A DNA stretch of 64,000 nucleotides, taken from positions 1,240,001-1,304,000 of the forward strand of contig JARHVA010002371.1 of assembly GCA_037957365.1 (NCBI GenBank), read 5' to 3'. This stretch comes from Torreya grandis. Lineage: Eukaryota; Streptophyta; Pinopsida; Cupressales; Taxaceae. Shown piece after piece: positions 46,023-57,842 of this stretch; position 1 is the stretch's first letter, and the number at the start of each line of letters is the position of its first letter. Under the pieces are notes generated by a model that was not told the DNA's origin, did no database searches, and saw only the letters and a list, made by a program, of their open reading frames with translations. The position numbers were made by a program, and so were the translations under genes.

Positions 46023-46036
46023 TTTTCCTCTTTTTT
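46023..46036 (-). promoter_or_regulatory. Element C polypurine tract
   Basis: Fourteen unbroken pyrimidines on the plus strand (AAAAAAGAGGAAAA on the minus strand) abut the 3' LTR end. Confidence 0.85.
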
Positions 46037-48429
46037 ATGTGATTTTGAATTAACAAGCTACAAAACAAAAAATAGAGTTTTGGTCGAAGGTCTGATTACC
46101 TTGAGTATGGAAGAAGGTGTTCCCCCTCAAACTAGGATTTGATGAGGTAAAACTGAAATCAGGTTAGGGTTTGATAAGTGGTATATGTTAAGTCACTAGG
46201 TGGTGCCAAAAGGGTTTGGACATTTGAAATGAAAACACATGCATAAAATGAGACTAAGTGTGATAGCTAAGATCATGAAAAAACCAAAGTTGTTAATGTT
46301 GATAAAAATAAAGTCAGTCCTAAAATAATAAGTGATAGAGTAATCGATCCACATCATTGGTCATAGTTGATTGGGTTACTCTATAAGTCTCCTAGATAGG
46401 GTTAATATTTTTAGAGGTATTTGAGGTAGGAAGTGTTGGTACAGTTGCCATTAGAGCTTTGATATGGAGAGTATAGGGTCAGTTTAGTAGGTGGTCCGAA
46501 TATAGCTACTCCAAGATAGTGGGCCTCTACAGTGAGAAAGGTAGGTAGATTAGGGGCACCAGCACCAGATGGTAGTGTAGGTGGAGTGAATGGTAGGGGT
46601 GCCCTAGTGGCATGATATTATGTGCTTTGATATGTTGTATATACATGATTTTGATACCATCTTGTGTGTTGATGATGTGAGATATACGTGAGAGAGAGAG
46701 ATTTATACATTACTATATATATTATGGATTTGATGATATGATGAAAATAATGATTATGTTTTATGATGCTCATGATGATGGTTGCATATATGATATACAC
46801 TCATGATTTTATGTTTTTTATGTGATGTTTATATTTATGTTCATGTTTTTGTTCATGGTTCATGTGCCTACTTTATGAGATGTTTTAATCAGTAGCTTAG
46901 GCATGTGATGTTTTATGGATGAGGTTATGTTTCATTTATGGATGGTTGGATGCCATATGATGTTGTGATCATGGTTATTTTTTTTATGGTCATGTTGATA
47001 TGATTTTATGATTTAATGTTATAATATGAATTGTTATGATGTTATGGAAAATATATAGATAGGTAGATGAACTATGATATGGTTCATGATGTTTTAATCA
47101 TTGGTTTTGTTTATGCTCATGATGATGAATGGTTTAATTAGGTTTTTTTATGATATGATACATGTTCGCATGATGTTTTGATGGTATATGGATAGGATGA
47201 TATTTATGATATGATGTTATATGATGTGATTTCATGGTGTTTTGATCATAGATAGATATATGATGTAGTTCATGGATATAGTTCATAATGTTGTGTTTAT
47301 TATCGATGTTTGTTGTTAATGATCATGGAGATGAAATGTGATCATGGTTAAGGATGTAATGAAAATACATAAAGTAAGTAGATAATAAACTAAATGTAGG
47401 AAAATTGACAAGAACTAATGAGACACATGTCTACATGAACGAATAATGAAAGATAAGAAAATAAACATGATGTTTTTTCATTGGTAAGGACAGAATGAAC
47501 CCAAAATCAGATTGGTTTAAGGAAACTAAGCCTTTTGAATGCTTTGCATTAGCATGTTTAGGTTGATAAACAGGTGCCTTGATCATAATCGTGTCAAGTA
47601 AGCTCAAAATTCCTTGATTAAAAGAAGGTATAAAGGGAATGATAGGTGGTAGGTGAAAGGTAAATGGGTGGATAGGTAAGGTAACCTTAGGTGGGTTACT
47701 TTTCCCCTTCTTTAGGTGACCTAATAACCATACTAAACAAGTCCATGTCTTATGCTAGGTATAGATTGATCAATGTGGGCAGCCTTCTAGTGCTAGATAT
47801 AAAAGCCAATTGCAACTTTCTTGGGATAGCTTATTTTGATTTTGATAGTGGGTCTTTTGCTTGCTTTTATTTTGATAGGTTTTGAAGCCGATCAATGCAG
47901 GAATATTCAAATGATTGATTTGACAAATTTGACTTAACCATCCTTCAAAAGAGTGGTCTAAGTTTTGGATTTATTTTATTTGATAGCTATCCTTTCAGGG
48001 AATAGTCTATATTTTAAAGCAATTTAGAGGATTTTTGGTAACTATCCTTTAAGGGATCAGTCTATTATTAAAAATAAATAGGACCCAAATGATATTTATT
48101 TTTTCTTGCAAGGTTTTTAGACATGGACAAGTCTAATTAGGCTTAGATATTTACCTTTATGAGGGTAAAATTTTAGCATAAAGAGGTTAATGGTAGGTGA
48201 AAGGAATAGTTTGAGGAACAATGACCATGGGATTCCATCTCACTAGAGAACCATGCCATGGGTAGAGTCATGGTACCCATATTTAGGATTGGGCTATAAC
48301 CATGATGGTTAATCACATGGTTCTATGTTGTAATCAATTGTCCTTAAAGGGAGAGGGGGAGGTAGATAAAGGTGAGAATCTTGTAAATCAAGGGAAGAGC
48401 TTAAGTTAGATACTAAGGTGAGTTTGATC
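46037..48429 (-). other. Element C 3' untranslated region, with TGATG-rich block
   Basis: The region from integrase to the polypurine tract is about 2.4 kb. At 46600-47350 the plus strand is made of ATGATG, TATGAT and TTATGGTC strings (CAT-rich on the sense strand). The flanks, about 46430-46620 and 47380-47570, match relic G. The short open frames here (such as 47691-47885) show no known domain. Confidence 0.7.
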
Positions 48430-49560
48430 TGTCTTTAACAAAAGAAAAGATGTAGATGTGAAGCATTGAGAGGCTCAGGTTTTGGTTTATCTTTGAGAGA
48501 AGACAAATGGTAAGCTCCTATTCCATACTTATGGGTGATGATATAGGGTCTAAGCCAATTGAAAGCAAATTTGCCTCTTTTTCATTTCTCCATGTTAGTG
48601 ACATGTTGATTTTCCTTAAGAATGAGGTCTTTGATATTAAATTCTCATTCAATTAGGTGTTTATTGTAGGCACGCTTGATTCACTCTTGGTAAACACAAA
48701 TATGGTTAAGCGCTACAAAGTAATGCTCATTAAGTAGCTCAAGTTGGTCTAAATAATGTTGATGGTAATTTCTCTAAAAATATATCTCTTGTAAAGATAT
48801 GTGAAGAGAGGGAATCTAGACTTTGAGAGGTAATACTTCCTCTACTCTGAAGACAGAAAAAAAGGAGTAGTATCCATAGAGGTTTGAATGCTAGTACGAT
48901 AGGCCCATAAAGTGAAATGGATGGGTAAGTGTCAATATTGACCTAAAACACTGATGACTTTGGTCAACATTTTGTTAAGGATTTTGTTAGAGGCTTTCAC
49001 CTGTCTATTGGATTGTGAATGGTAAGGTGAAGAAAATCTTAACTTAATGCCAAATTCATTACAAATACCTTGGAATTTATTGTTCTTGAAATATTTACCA
49101 TTATAAGTGATGATCTTATAGGGAACACTAAAATGATAGATGATGTGTTGGTTGATAAAGTTGATAATTTTTTTAGCTTTGATAAAGATGAGAGGAATGG
49201 ATTCCACCCACTTAGTGAAATATTCGGTGGTGGTAATGATGTATTGGTGATGTTTTGATGAATGAGGATTGATTTCCCCAATAAGAGCTAGACCCCATTA
49301 TGAGAATGGCCAAAATTATTTAGATACTTAGAGGCCATGGGTAGGTGCATGATGTAAATTAGCATGTTTTTGACATTTGACACACTTATTTACATAATCA
49401 CAATAGTCTTGGTTAAGGGTAGGCCAATAGTAGCTAAGGTGAAGGATGCATTTAGTGATAGTTAAACCACTAAGATGTCCCCCATAGACTCCATCATGTT
49501 TTTCCTTGATGGCATTGAGAGTTTCATGATTATGAAGACAATAGAGAAGGATGCTATCAA
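48430..49560 (-). pseudogene. Element C integrase relic
   Basis: Minus strand, in order: zinc-binding half LHLSYYWPTLNQDYCDYVNK, CVKCQKHANLHHAPTH; core WGLALIGEINP, where the first catalytic Asp (usually WGLDLIG) is Ala; TTTEYFTKWVESIPL; PYKIITYNGKYF, where the second Asp is Tyr; SSPYHSQSNRQVKASNKIL, where the catalytic Glu is Lys; then ALWAYRTSIQT and the C-terminal tail ending near 48430. All three DDE residues are gone. A stretch 49207-48932 is still open for 91 residues despite this. Confidence 0.87.
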
Positions 49561-49849
49561 AGCCATGTTTGTAAAGGATTCCCCCTAATCTGGTGTAATG
49601 AAAGGTAATCTAAACAAAGTCTCTTTTGGCATTCCTAGAGAGGTTAGGAGGAATGATATTAAGGTTGAGGTAATCAAAAGTTTGTTCATACCAAATGTTT
49701 GATGGAGACATTTTCACATTACAAATGGTAGGAAGGTTAGAATGGATATAAGATGGGGTGAAAAAGTGATGAATGGTAATAAAGAGTTTAGTGTTAGGAG
49801 GTTGAGATGGGATTTGGGAAACAAGGGAAGCCATTGTATCTATGAATGT

Positions 49850-50224
49850 GTTATTTTATCATGGAACTGAATAAATAAGGTAATGATCAAATGATGTTAA
49901 GATTATGTCTGCAAGTTGTTTTAAATTTAGTAAGACATCATTCTTACATTGATACGATCTGTTGACCTAGTTGATCACAAGTTAGGAATCATCAAAGACA
50001 TTAATCATCTTGACTCCCAAAGCTAGAGAGGTTTGGAGACCTATGACTAGGGCTTCATACTCAACCACATTGTTGGTACACTCAAATTTGAGTTTGAAGG
50101 AGAGGGGAAGAGGTTCACCATCGAGGGGAATGAGAATCACTCTATCACACCCACCATGTTGGCATTTAGAGCCATCAAATAACATGGTCATTTGATAGGT
50201 GGGGTCCTCTTGAGAAAGAGTCAC
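49850..50224 (-). pseudogene. Element C second RNase H (plant/archaeal type) relic
   Basis: An open stretch (50224-49982) gives LFDGSKCQHGGCDRVILIPL, LPLSFKLKFECTNNVVEYEA, LVIGLQTSLALGVKMINVFD. Both the first Asp (FDGS) and the Glu of EYEAL are kept. The segment then breaks up. It corresponds to the extra RNase H of Tat elements, here after the gypsy RNase H and before integrase, in contrast to element B. Confidence 0.87.
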
Positions 50225-50329
50225 AATGGACTCATCTAAAAATGCAAGAGGAAGTGGTTGGTTATATAGTAGAGGAGATTAGTTAATTGATCAAAAATCA
50301 CTTACCATTTAATTGAATTTTACTGAAGG

Positions 50330-50720
50330 AACTCAAGATCAAACTCAGCTAAAATCATGAGCCACTTAGCTATACACTAATTTTGGTATGGTTTGGAGTG
50401 CATGTATTTGAGTGGGTCAATGTTAGTGATGACATAGGTTTTGTGATTAAGAAGGTAATGGTGAAGCTTGGAAGCTATGAAGATGAGTGTGAGGCAAAGT
50501 TTCTCAGGATGGGAGTACCAAGTCTCATACTCTATAAGCATTTGGCTTATGTAGTAGATGGTTTTCTCTTTATTTTGTTTGTCAAAGTGAGTGAGCATTG
50601 CCCCTAGGGAATGGTCAGTGGTAGAGATGTAAAAGTAAAAGGGTTGATCCTCTTTAGGGGAGGTCAAAATAGGTGGAGAAAGAAGGTATTCTTTGAGTGA
50701 ATCAAAGGCTTTTTAGAAGT
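50330..50720 (-). pseudogene. Element C gypsy-type RNase H relic
   Basis: An open stretch (50667-50377) reads PFYFYISTTDHSLGAMLTHF, KEKTIYYISQMLIEYETWYS, PEKLCLTLIFIASKLHHYLL, HKTYVITNIDPLKYMHSKPY. These are the typical YLxxSxxAxxAxL, YxSxxLxxxExxYxxxEK and HYxxxHxxxVxTDxxPLK motifs. The Asp of the VxTD motif reads Asn-Ile-Asp. Confidence 0.87.
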
Positions 50721-50789
50721 CCTTGGTCCATTTAAAGGAGGCGTCTTTCTTAAGGAAATGGTGAAAAGTTTGACATCTATCTCATAATT

Positions 50790-51480
50790 GAGATATGAAC
50801 CATTAAATTGATTAGAGTTTCCCTTGTAAGCTATGAAGTTAATTAAGGTGGTTTGGAGGTGGCATTTATAATATTGTTATGATTTTGGTAGGGTTTACCT
50901 CAATTCCTTGAAGAGAGATAATGAAGCCAAGAAGTTTTCTAGAAAGGACCCTAAAAATACATTTCTTGGGGTTAAGGTGGACATGAAAATGGATTAGGTG
51001 CTCAAAGATTATTTTGAGGACATCTAGATGATCATGTGATATTTATATTTTCCAAGGGTATTATCCATATAGTCCTTTATTATTTTATGGATGAGGTCAC
51101 TAAAGATGTAGGTCATGGCTCATTGATAGGTTGTAATAACATGTTTTAGACCAAAAGGCATGACTCTATAGTAGAAGGTTCCCCATGGGGTGATGAAAGA
51201 GAACTTATGTTGATCTTTGGGAGCAATCAAGATTTGATTATAACCTGATAAACCATCCATGAGAGATAACATCTCATGTCCAGCTGTAAGATCAATGAGT
51301 TGGTCAATGTTAGCTAAAGGAAATTCATCCTTTGGGCAAGCAAGGTTGAGGTCACGAAAGTTGATACAAAGGAAAATTCCCCTGTATGTTTGGTAATGAT
51401 AACTATGTTATAAACCCATTGTGGATAATAAATGGGTTAGATGAAGTCCACAAATAAGAGGTGTTGAAGCTCCTCATTTA
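50790..51480 (-). pseudogene. Element C reverse transcriptase relic
   Basis: The minus strand gives INFRDLNLACPKDEFPLANI, DQLIDLTAGHEMLSLMDGLS, GYNQILIAPKDQHKFSFITP, WGTFYYRVMPFGLKHVITTY, then IFSDLIHKIIKDYMDNTLGK. The palm catalytic motif Y-M-D-D reads Y-M-D-N (Asp to Asn, one G-to-A change). A frameshift lies just before INFRD. The part after the catalytic motif is badly broken. Confidence 0.88.
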
Positions 51481-52649
51481 CAAGGAGGGTGATGCAAGGG
51501 TTCATCCTATGAAGCTTTTATCTAATAGGCTTAACATTAGGATGAGTGACAATGTTATGGAGAGTAATAGAAGGGTCAATCCCAAACATATCTTGATAAG
51601 ACTAAGAAAATGCTATGATATGGTCCTGAAAGAAGGAAGGGTAATCCTATTGTTCTATGGGATTTAAAGATTGTCTAATCTTGATGATGTGAGGGTTATC
51701 TGAAGTTCCCAAGTTGACATCAATGGTAGATTCATTCAACATGGTTTGGCTCTAAGGTGGAAGAGATTTATGGATAAAATATTCCAATGCACTGAGTTAG
51801 TTGAGAATGGAATCATCATCTTGATGTTGGATGGTGTTAATGGTAATAAAATCCTTTTCTACCATCTTAGGATGGATGAGAGGAAGGGTTTTAGTTCAAT
51901 CATATTTTTGATAGGTCAAGGGGGAAAAACTAATGACATTGATTTAAAAAGTTAGATGGGATGATATCAGAGTCTTTAGAATTTAAGGAAGATGGGGTTG
52001 GTGAAGATGGGACATCCTCATCGATGGTGGCGATGGATTTAGGTGAGGTGGGTTATTTTGGTGGTATGAAACCAAGGCTAAATAACTCATGATATTTTTG
52101 GGTTTTGATTATGGGTAGCTCATGAGGTACCTATCATAAATGTCAAGGCTAAACCCCTTCCAAGAACACTGGTAAAGGTAATATTTAGAAAATATGAGTT
52201 TGTTGAGATAAGAGAACTCAAATGTGAATGAATGGATATGAGGTGTAGTAGAGGTAGAAACAAGTGGATGGTTGAGTCCCCCATAAATGAATTTGGTTTG
52301 ATGATTAAGTGGACCAAAAGGGATGATGGTTTTGATGTTAGGGTCATAAATAGGATCATGGGTGAGGTTTTTATACTCCTAAAGAGTGGGGAAATCATTT
52401 AAGGCTAAAAGATGGTATTCCCCAAGTGAGAGACATTGGAATGTTGGTTTCAAGGGGTCCTCTATGGGAATATGTGAAGAAGGGATGGAAGATCTTGTAA
52501 AAGCTTTATCAACTATAGGGGTGGAGTTATTGGTAGTTAGTGGTGAAGTGGATGGTCGATGAAGAAGAACATCATTAGGTTGGTATGTCATATTGCGAGA
52601 TGCAAAGGGACTAGGGTTAGTTGGTATGGTGATAACACTACCTTCATGC
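51481..52649 (-). pseudogene. Element C protease-RT linker
   Basis: The minus strand has the C-terminal protease context VPSTLHHCIKFEHEGSVITI (about 52690-52610) and, before RT, VNLGTSDNPHIIKIRQSLNP, SYQDMFGIDPSITLHNIV and HPNVKPIR (about 51720-51480), which is the usual approach to RT in plant gypsy elements. The intervening stretch is Pro/Ser/His-rich with no domain I can support. Confidence 0.65.
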
Positions 52650-52990
52650 TCAAATTTGATGCAATGATGTAGGGTGGAAGGGACACAACTCATGTCATAG
52701 ATCTAAGGGCATCTAAGTAAAATGTTGTATTAGAACTCACCCTTTACAATGTAAAAGAGTTTTGAATGGTTTGAGGTCCCAAATGAATATGAAGAACAAC
52801 TATTCCCAAGGTAGTGGCCATGGTGTCATTGAAAAAGTGAAGAACTACTATAGTTTCAAACATGATGTTCTAAGGAAAGTCAAGTTGGTTGTAGGCATGG
52901 GAAGAGATAATGTTGATTCTAGCGCCTCCATCAATAATCACCCTCTTGAGATGGGTTTGGTTGATGTATGTTGTGATAAAGAGGGGAGGA
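52650..52990 (-). pseudogene. Element C protease relic
   Basis: The minus strand reads THLKRVIIDGGARINIISSH followed by AYNQLDF, then TIVVLHFFNDTMATTLGIVV, LHIHLGPQTIQNSFTL, NTTFYLDALRSM. The catalytic loop D-G-G-A (about 52923-52934) is intact, one of few intact active sites in the window. Two stops lie downstream. Confidence 0.85.
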
Positions 52991-53499
52991 TCAAGATCCT
53001 TGGGATTCATAGAAGGTATTTATGAATCCTTAAATATGAATAGGGTGGAAACTTGAAGGGCCTTGATAAAGGTTGTAACGCATTGAGGATATTTGATTTG
53101 AACCTCAATGGATTGTAGAATTATATCAATGTTTAATGATGAGGTGGTGAGGTGTTGATTAATTCATATAATCTCATCTTCACCAGAATTTGGTGAAGTT
53201 GTTTCAACATTACACGCTAAATGGATTTGGAAGGGTTGGAAGGGGATGCACCCAAGATGGATACTTTGGGTTTTCATAATGGCAAATGTGTTTAGGTATG
53301 GTTTAAAGGTTATGGGTTTGAAGGGTATGTCCATAGTATGGATACTTTAGATTTTCCCTTATCTTTTTGTTAGGCTCAAGATCAGGTAACCATATAAATG
53401 GTGTTGATAAGAATAAATTTTAGTTTGGATTGTTGATTAAATTCCTCATCATTTTTAGGTGAGAGTGGGTAAGTGTTGGGTAGGTTGGATTGTTGTTTA

Positions 53500-53760
53500 G
53501 ATAGATTAAATTGGTGTTTGATTAGGTTAAAGGTTTAAAGGAGGTTCATCTAATAATAGATCATTTTCATCTAAAAGGTTATGGACAAGTGTTCGGAGGG
53601 CTTTGTAGTTATTCATATCATGTCCTAGTGTCCTATGGTATAGGCAAATCAAATTATCATTAAACAATACAAGTTTAAGATGTGAAGGATCAAAAGGTTT
53701 GATGGGTGTTAAAGTTAAAGAATAGGTTTGTAACAACCTTTGTAGAATGGTTGAATAAGA
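53500..53760 (-). pseudogene. Element C second zinc-knuckle module
   Basis: An open stretch (53736-53527) reads LTPIKPFDPSHLKLVLFNDN, then CLYHRTLGHDMNNYKAL and LVHNLLDENDLLL. CX2HX4HX4C is expected; the last Cys is Tyr. The arrangement repeats that at 55100-55330 (LPPIKPPQKF..., CAFHHVIGHDVSQC, MIDKGKLTL). Confidence 0.75.
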
Positions 53761-55090
53761 TTAGACCAAAGGTGTTAAGGGTGTTGGGTCTTTGGTTTTA
53801 GGAGTGAAAGCCTTCTTGGGAGTAGGATTTACCATGGAAGTTGGAGGTGGTGGAATGGTTTTGGTGGGTGGTTTCATTTGGGATTATTTGGTTAGGGCTG
53901 GTTTGAAGGATTTAGAGGTAGAGGGTGAAGGTTTGGTAATAGGTGGGAAGGTAGAGGTGGATAAGTTAGTCAATAATGATGGGGATTTTGTTGTCTCGAT
54001 AGAGGTAGCTATAGGTAAAATAAAAGGCGAAGGTTTTCTAGAGGAGGAATAGGTAACGGGGATAGTAGATGGATGAGGTCCTAAAATTGAAGGTAAAAGA
54101 GAAGGGGGTGGTATGGGTCTGGTTTTAGATAGTTTGGGTGGTTCCACGTTTTTGATAGGTTTAATCAAAGATTCATTTAGTGGACTTTATGGGGTTAAAT
54201 CCAACTTCAAAGAGGGATGAGCCAAGCTAGGGGTAGAGAGCATTCCTAGATTCTTGATGGGTTTGTTTGAAGTGTAGGGTGATTTAGTGATTTTAGATTG
54301 AGGTGGGATGGATTATTCCCTCTTATTTGTGAGGAAGAAGTATCTAAATATGGGATTGAGGTAATGATGGGTTTGAGGGTGGATGTAAGTGAGGTTAAAG
54401 GTTCTTATTTATTTTGGTAAGGTAGCCCAAGACGGTGCCAAAAGGTGGCCCTATCTAGATTGGGTTGAGAAGTAAACTCTAGATTTTGAATAAATATAAA
54501 AAAAGGGTTTATATATGGGTTTGATTCCATGGTTATTAGTTTCAAATATTAAACCCATAGGTTGAGATGAAGGAATAGTTATTTCACCTTTGTCTTGGGT
54601 GGAAGTCTCAATGGTTGAGGAAGATGGTGTCTCTATGGAAAGAATAGAGGAGATAATCTCTTCCTTTGGATTGGTTTCCAAAGGAGTGGTTGGTTTTATG
54701 GTAGGTAAGGAGGGTGTGGTTCATTCAGATGAAAAAAGTGAGGTGGTTGCTTCCTTGGTTTGGATGTCTAAAGGAAAGAGTAGTGATTACACCACTTTCA
54801 TAAGTGGGTTGGAGGAAGAAGTGGTTAATGTAATGGTTACCTCCTTTGGTATTTATACCAAAGGAAAGCTGGTTGGATCAATGGCTTTTTTATTTGAAAG
54901 AGAGGGGGTTTCTTTCTTTGTTTGGTTGTCTAAAGTAATAGAAGAAGATTCCACCACCTCAATAAGTGAGGTGAAATAAGAAACAATTAAGGTAATGATT
55001 TTCTCAACAATAGGTTCAATTGTAACAATATTAACCGTGTGTGCCTCATGATCATGAGATGATCCTAGTTGGTTGTTTTAATGGTTAGTG
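53761..55090 (-). pseudogene. Element C Ser/Thr/Pro-rich linker between the two knuckle modules
   Basis: The minus strand has long Ser/Thr/Pro/Ile-rich open stretches (54168-53884 and 54681-54451) with KPSPFILPIATSIETTKSPS-type content. Plus-strand open frames here (53792-54052, 54590-54979) are shadows. Low complexity with no fold to name. Relic G has a similar tract at 23760-25620. Confidence 0.6.
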
Positions 55091-57110
55091 GAAGGTGCAT
55101 GGTTAGGGAAAGGTTTCTAAAAGATGTCTAATGATTGATTTGGAGGTACATTGGGATTATCTAATGTAAGTTTACCTTTGTCAATCATGTTTTGGATAAT
55201 AAATTTAAAGGTATTGCACTGACTCACATCATGTCCAATGACATGATGGAAGGCACATAGATAATTTTCATTGTACCATCCAGGTGTGAGGTGAGAAGCA
55301 TAAAATTTTTGGGGTGGTTTGATAGGAGGAAGTTAGATGAGGTTAACTTTAAGTAGTTTATTCAAAACTGAATCATATGATTCCCCTATAGGAGTATATT
55401 TCCTTGGAGTGGTTTGACTTTGGTTACGAGTTTGTTGGTTTGATGGGTTGGAATAGTTGGTTTGATTTGGTTGGTTGATGTTTGGAAGTGGAGTGGATTT
55501 TAAGACAACCATGTTTGCATTTACCTCTATCTTGGTGTTGGGATGGTTTGATGGGTTGGTAGTTTTATTTAAAGAAGGGTCATTTGATTTAAAATTGGAA
55601 TTCTTGTTTCTCAATTTTAATTTCCCTTCATCAATGGCCCTAATTCCAAGTTTACATGCCATGGTAAATACCTCATCTAAGGCTCTAAAATTTTTAACCT
55701 AAAGAGTTGGAGAAATATGTTTGGCACAACCTCTAGAAAAGATTTCAATTAGTTTAGGTTGGGGTAATGAAAAATAAAGTTCATTAATGAGACCTCTCCA
55801 TCTAACTACAAAATCAGCAATTGATTCATCATTGAATTGCCTAATGATGTAAGGTTAGTAATGGAAACCTTTTTAGATATATTAACTAAAAAATGATATA
55901 AAAATATTTGCGCTAGTTGAGAGAAGGAGAAGATAGAGTGCTTGGTAAGAGCATTATACCAATCCAAGTTAGGTCCAGATAGGGACATGGGGAAGGTATG
56001 GAGAAGAAGAGCATCATCATATGTGATTAAATAGAAAGAATGAAAGAATGATCTCAAATGTTGTTGGGGGTCCTCCTTGCCTTTAAACATGGAAAAATTA
56101 GGTAATTCCCATTAAGGAGGATAAGGTTAGATAGGTATAGATGAATGAATGGGTTCATTGCAAATTTGATCATAAGATAGAAGGTTATGAGCTCCATAAA
56201 TAGATGATTCAAGAGTCGATATTTTATCCATTAACATCTTAACTAAATGTGTTTGAGGTTGAGGAGATCCATAGTTGGGTAGTAGGTTTGGTTGATATTG
56301 GGTGGTTGCAATGTATGGATAAGAGGTGGAAAGTTGGGAAGGTGCCGCATATTGTTATTTAGTCATTAAAGGTTGGGATGGTGCCCCATATTGGTATGTG
56401 GGCACAAAAGGTTAGGTAGAGGGTGGTATGTATCCTTGTTGATTAGGAACATATTGGTAAGATGCTATAGGTGTTTGTTGAGGGATGTACATGGGTTGGT
56501 TTGGAGGTATGGTTAAAGTGGTAGGTTGAGGTTAGGTGGTAAATCTAGTGATAATGGGTGGAAGGGTAGGAGGTATATAAAGTACCAAATTTTTGAGTAG
56601 GGTAGAAATTCATGGATTGGTAGTAATAAGAGGAATGGTATAAATAAGGGTAAAAGATACCCCTATAATAGATAAGGCATGAGTGATAAAAGGGGAGGTT
56701 ACTCCTATGTTGGAGGTGTTGGTTGGCATAGGAGGATTTTAGTTAGAGGTTGGAATGTTGGATTGGGTTTCGGTGGTGGTAGTGTATGGGATATTCATGG
56801 AAGAGGATACTTTGGTGATCGAAGGTTGGGAGGAATTAACTCAACCCATAGATGGGGAGGCATACTAAAAGGTGGATCTGTGGGAGGAACCGAAGCAACA
56901 TGGGTGCAATGAGATAAGGTATCAAGGTAGTGTCAAAGGGATACGGGGTTGTTATCAAGGAATGTGGTGAAATATGCATCACCCTCAACAATAATCTATG
57001 GCATGGTAGGAGGGGGAGAATGAGGAGGAGAAACCTTGGCATCTGAAGTATATTCTATAAAGGAGGAAGAGGAAGAGGAAAGTGGTCCTTGGTTAGTTTA
57101 GTTTCTAAAC
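55091..57110 (-). pseudogene. Element C gag relic with first zinc-knuckle module
   Basis: A Pro-rich N-terminal part (about 57110-56300) is followed by the capsid domain (56090-55806: MFKGKEDPQQHLRSFFHSF, LLLHTFPMSLSGPNLDWYNA, FSFSQLAQIFLYHFL, KKVSITNLTSLGN), a Lys/Asn/Thr-rich stretch (55662-55333: MACKLGIRAIDEGKLKLRNK) and the zinc module LCAFHHVIGHDVSQC (about 55240). The module is CX2HX4HX4C, a form usual in Tat gag. Frames are broken in the N-terminal part. Relic G carries the same capsid domain. Confidence 0.85.
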
Positions 57111-57392
57111 TATTGTTTAGTAAAGACCATGTGAGAAAATAAGAAAGGAATGATGAAAACTCACACCTCAAACAAAAAGTAAGTAAACGGAAAATAATTC
57201 AAGGCAATCCAAACATACACTAATAGTGCATTTAAACTTAAGATTCTTTTTAGATCGTTTTTGGCTTATGCCTTAGAAAGTGTGAAGAATAAAGTTAGCT
57301 TGTAGATCAGGTACTAAAAGAGGAAATATAAGCTTGGTTTTAGGCTATGTTTAGGTCTTAAAGAGAGAAATATATATTGATTTTTAGTACAT

Positions 57393-57490
57393 GGCTTGGT
57401 ATTGGGGCCTACACCCTCATTTCATAAACTACAGCGATAAGGGTGTCAGGTGTTTAACTAAGATATACTAAATTTTAGAATTTATACTCA
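57393..57490 (-). promoter_or_regulatory. Element C leader block shared with element F
   Basis: The reverse complement carries ACACCCTTATCGCTGTAG and GTAGGCCCCAATACCAAGCC and aligns with 8342-8440 of element F, same sense orientation relative to each element. It lies about 350-450 bases inside the primer site. Confidence 0.75.
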
Positions 57491-57819
57491 ACTAAAGAGC
57501 TAAGTTGGTTCTTCCCTTGGTAATGACCTCTAATTGGGATTACTGAGAAAGGGTAAGGTTGACTGATAGGTGATAAAATCATAGTCGAGCCTTGTCTCAA
57601 GTTTATTTTCATGTATTGATTGATTGTGTGGTTTGGATAAGTGTGTGATAACAAGTGTGATAACTATGATTAATTACTTTGCCTCTAAGTTACTAGGTGA
57701 AATAAAGAAAGTAATCAATCAATGTAATGCAATGTTTATTTTAAGCCCAAAATAAATTTCACGTTTCATTTAATGAGCATAGAATTAAGGAAGAAAGAAA
57801 GGGCACCTAGATGATGCTA

Positions 57820-57841
57820 GGGTCCCACCAAGTGTGCCAAA
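57820..57841 (-). promoter_or_regulatory. Element C primer-binding-site candidate
   Basis: The minus strand reads TTTTGGCACACTTGGTGGGAC directly inside the 5' LTR. The TGG start is typical; the tRNA is not certain from this sequence. Confidence 0.6.
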
Positions 57842-57842
57842 A

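Noticed and set aside
46600..47350. Independent satellite or microsatellite locus
   Set aside because: The block lies inside element C and has homologous edges in relic G, so it belongs to the element family.
52120..52400. Possible G-patch vestige (LGRGLAL) in the C protease-RT linker
   Set aside because: Only a few residues fit, the flanking Gly positions are missing, and the frame is uncertain.
53792..54979. Plus-strand open frames of 86 and 129 residues rich in Val, Gly and Glu
   Set aside because: They are mirror frames of the Ser/Thr/Pro-rich minus-strand linker of element C.
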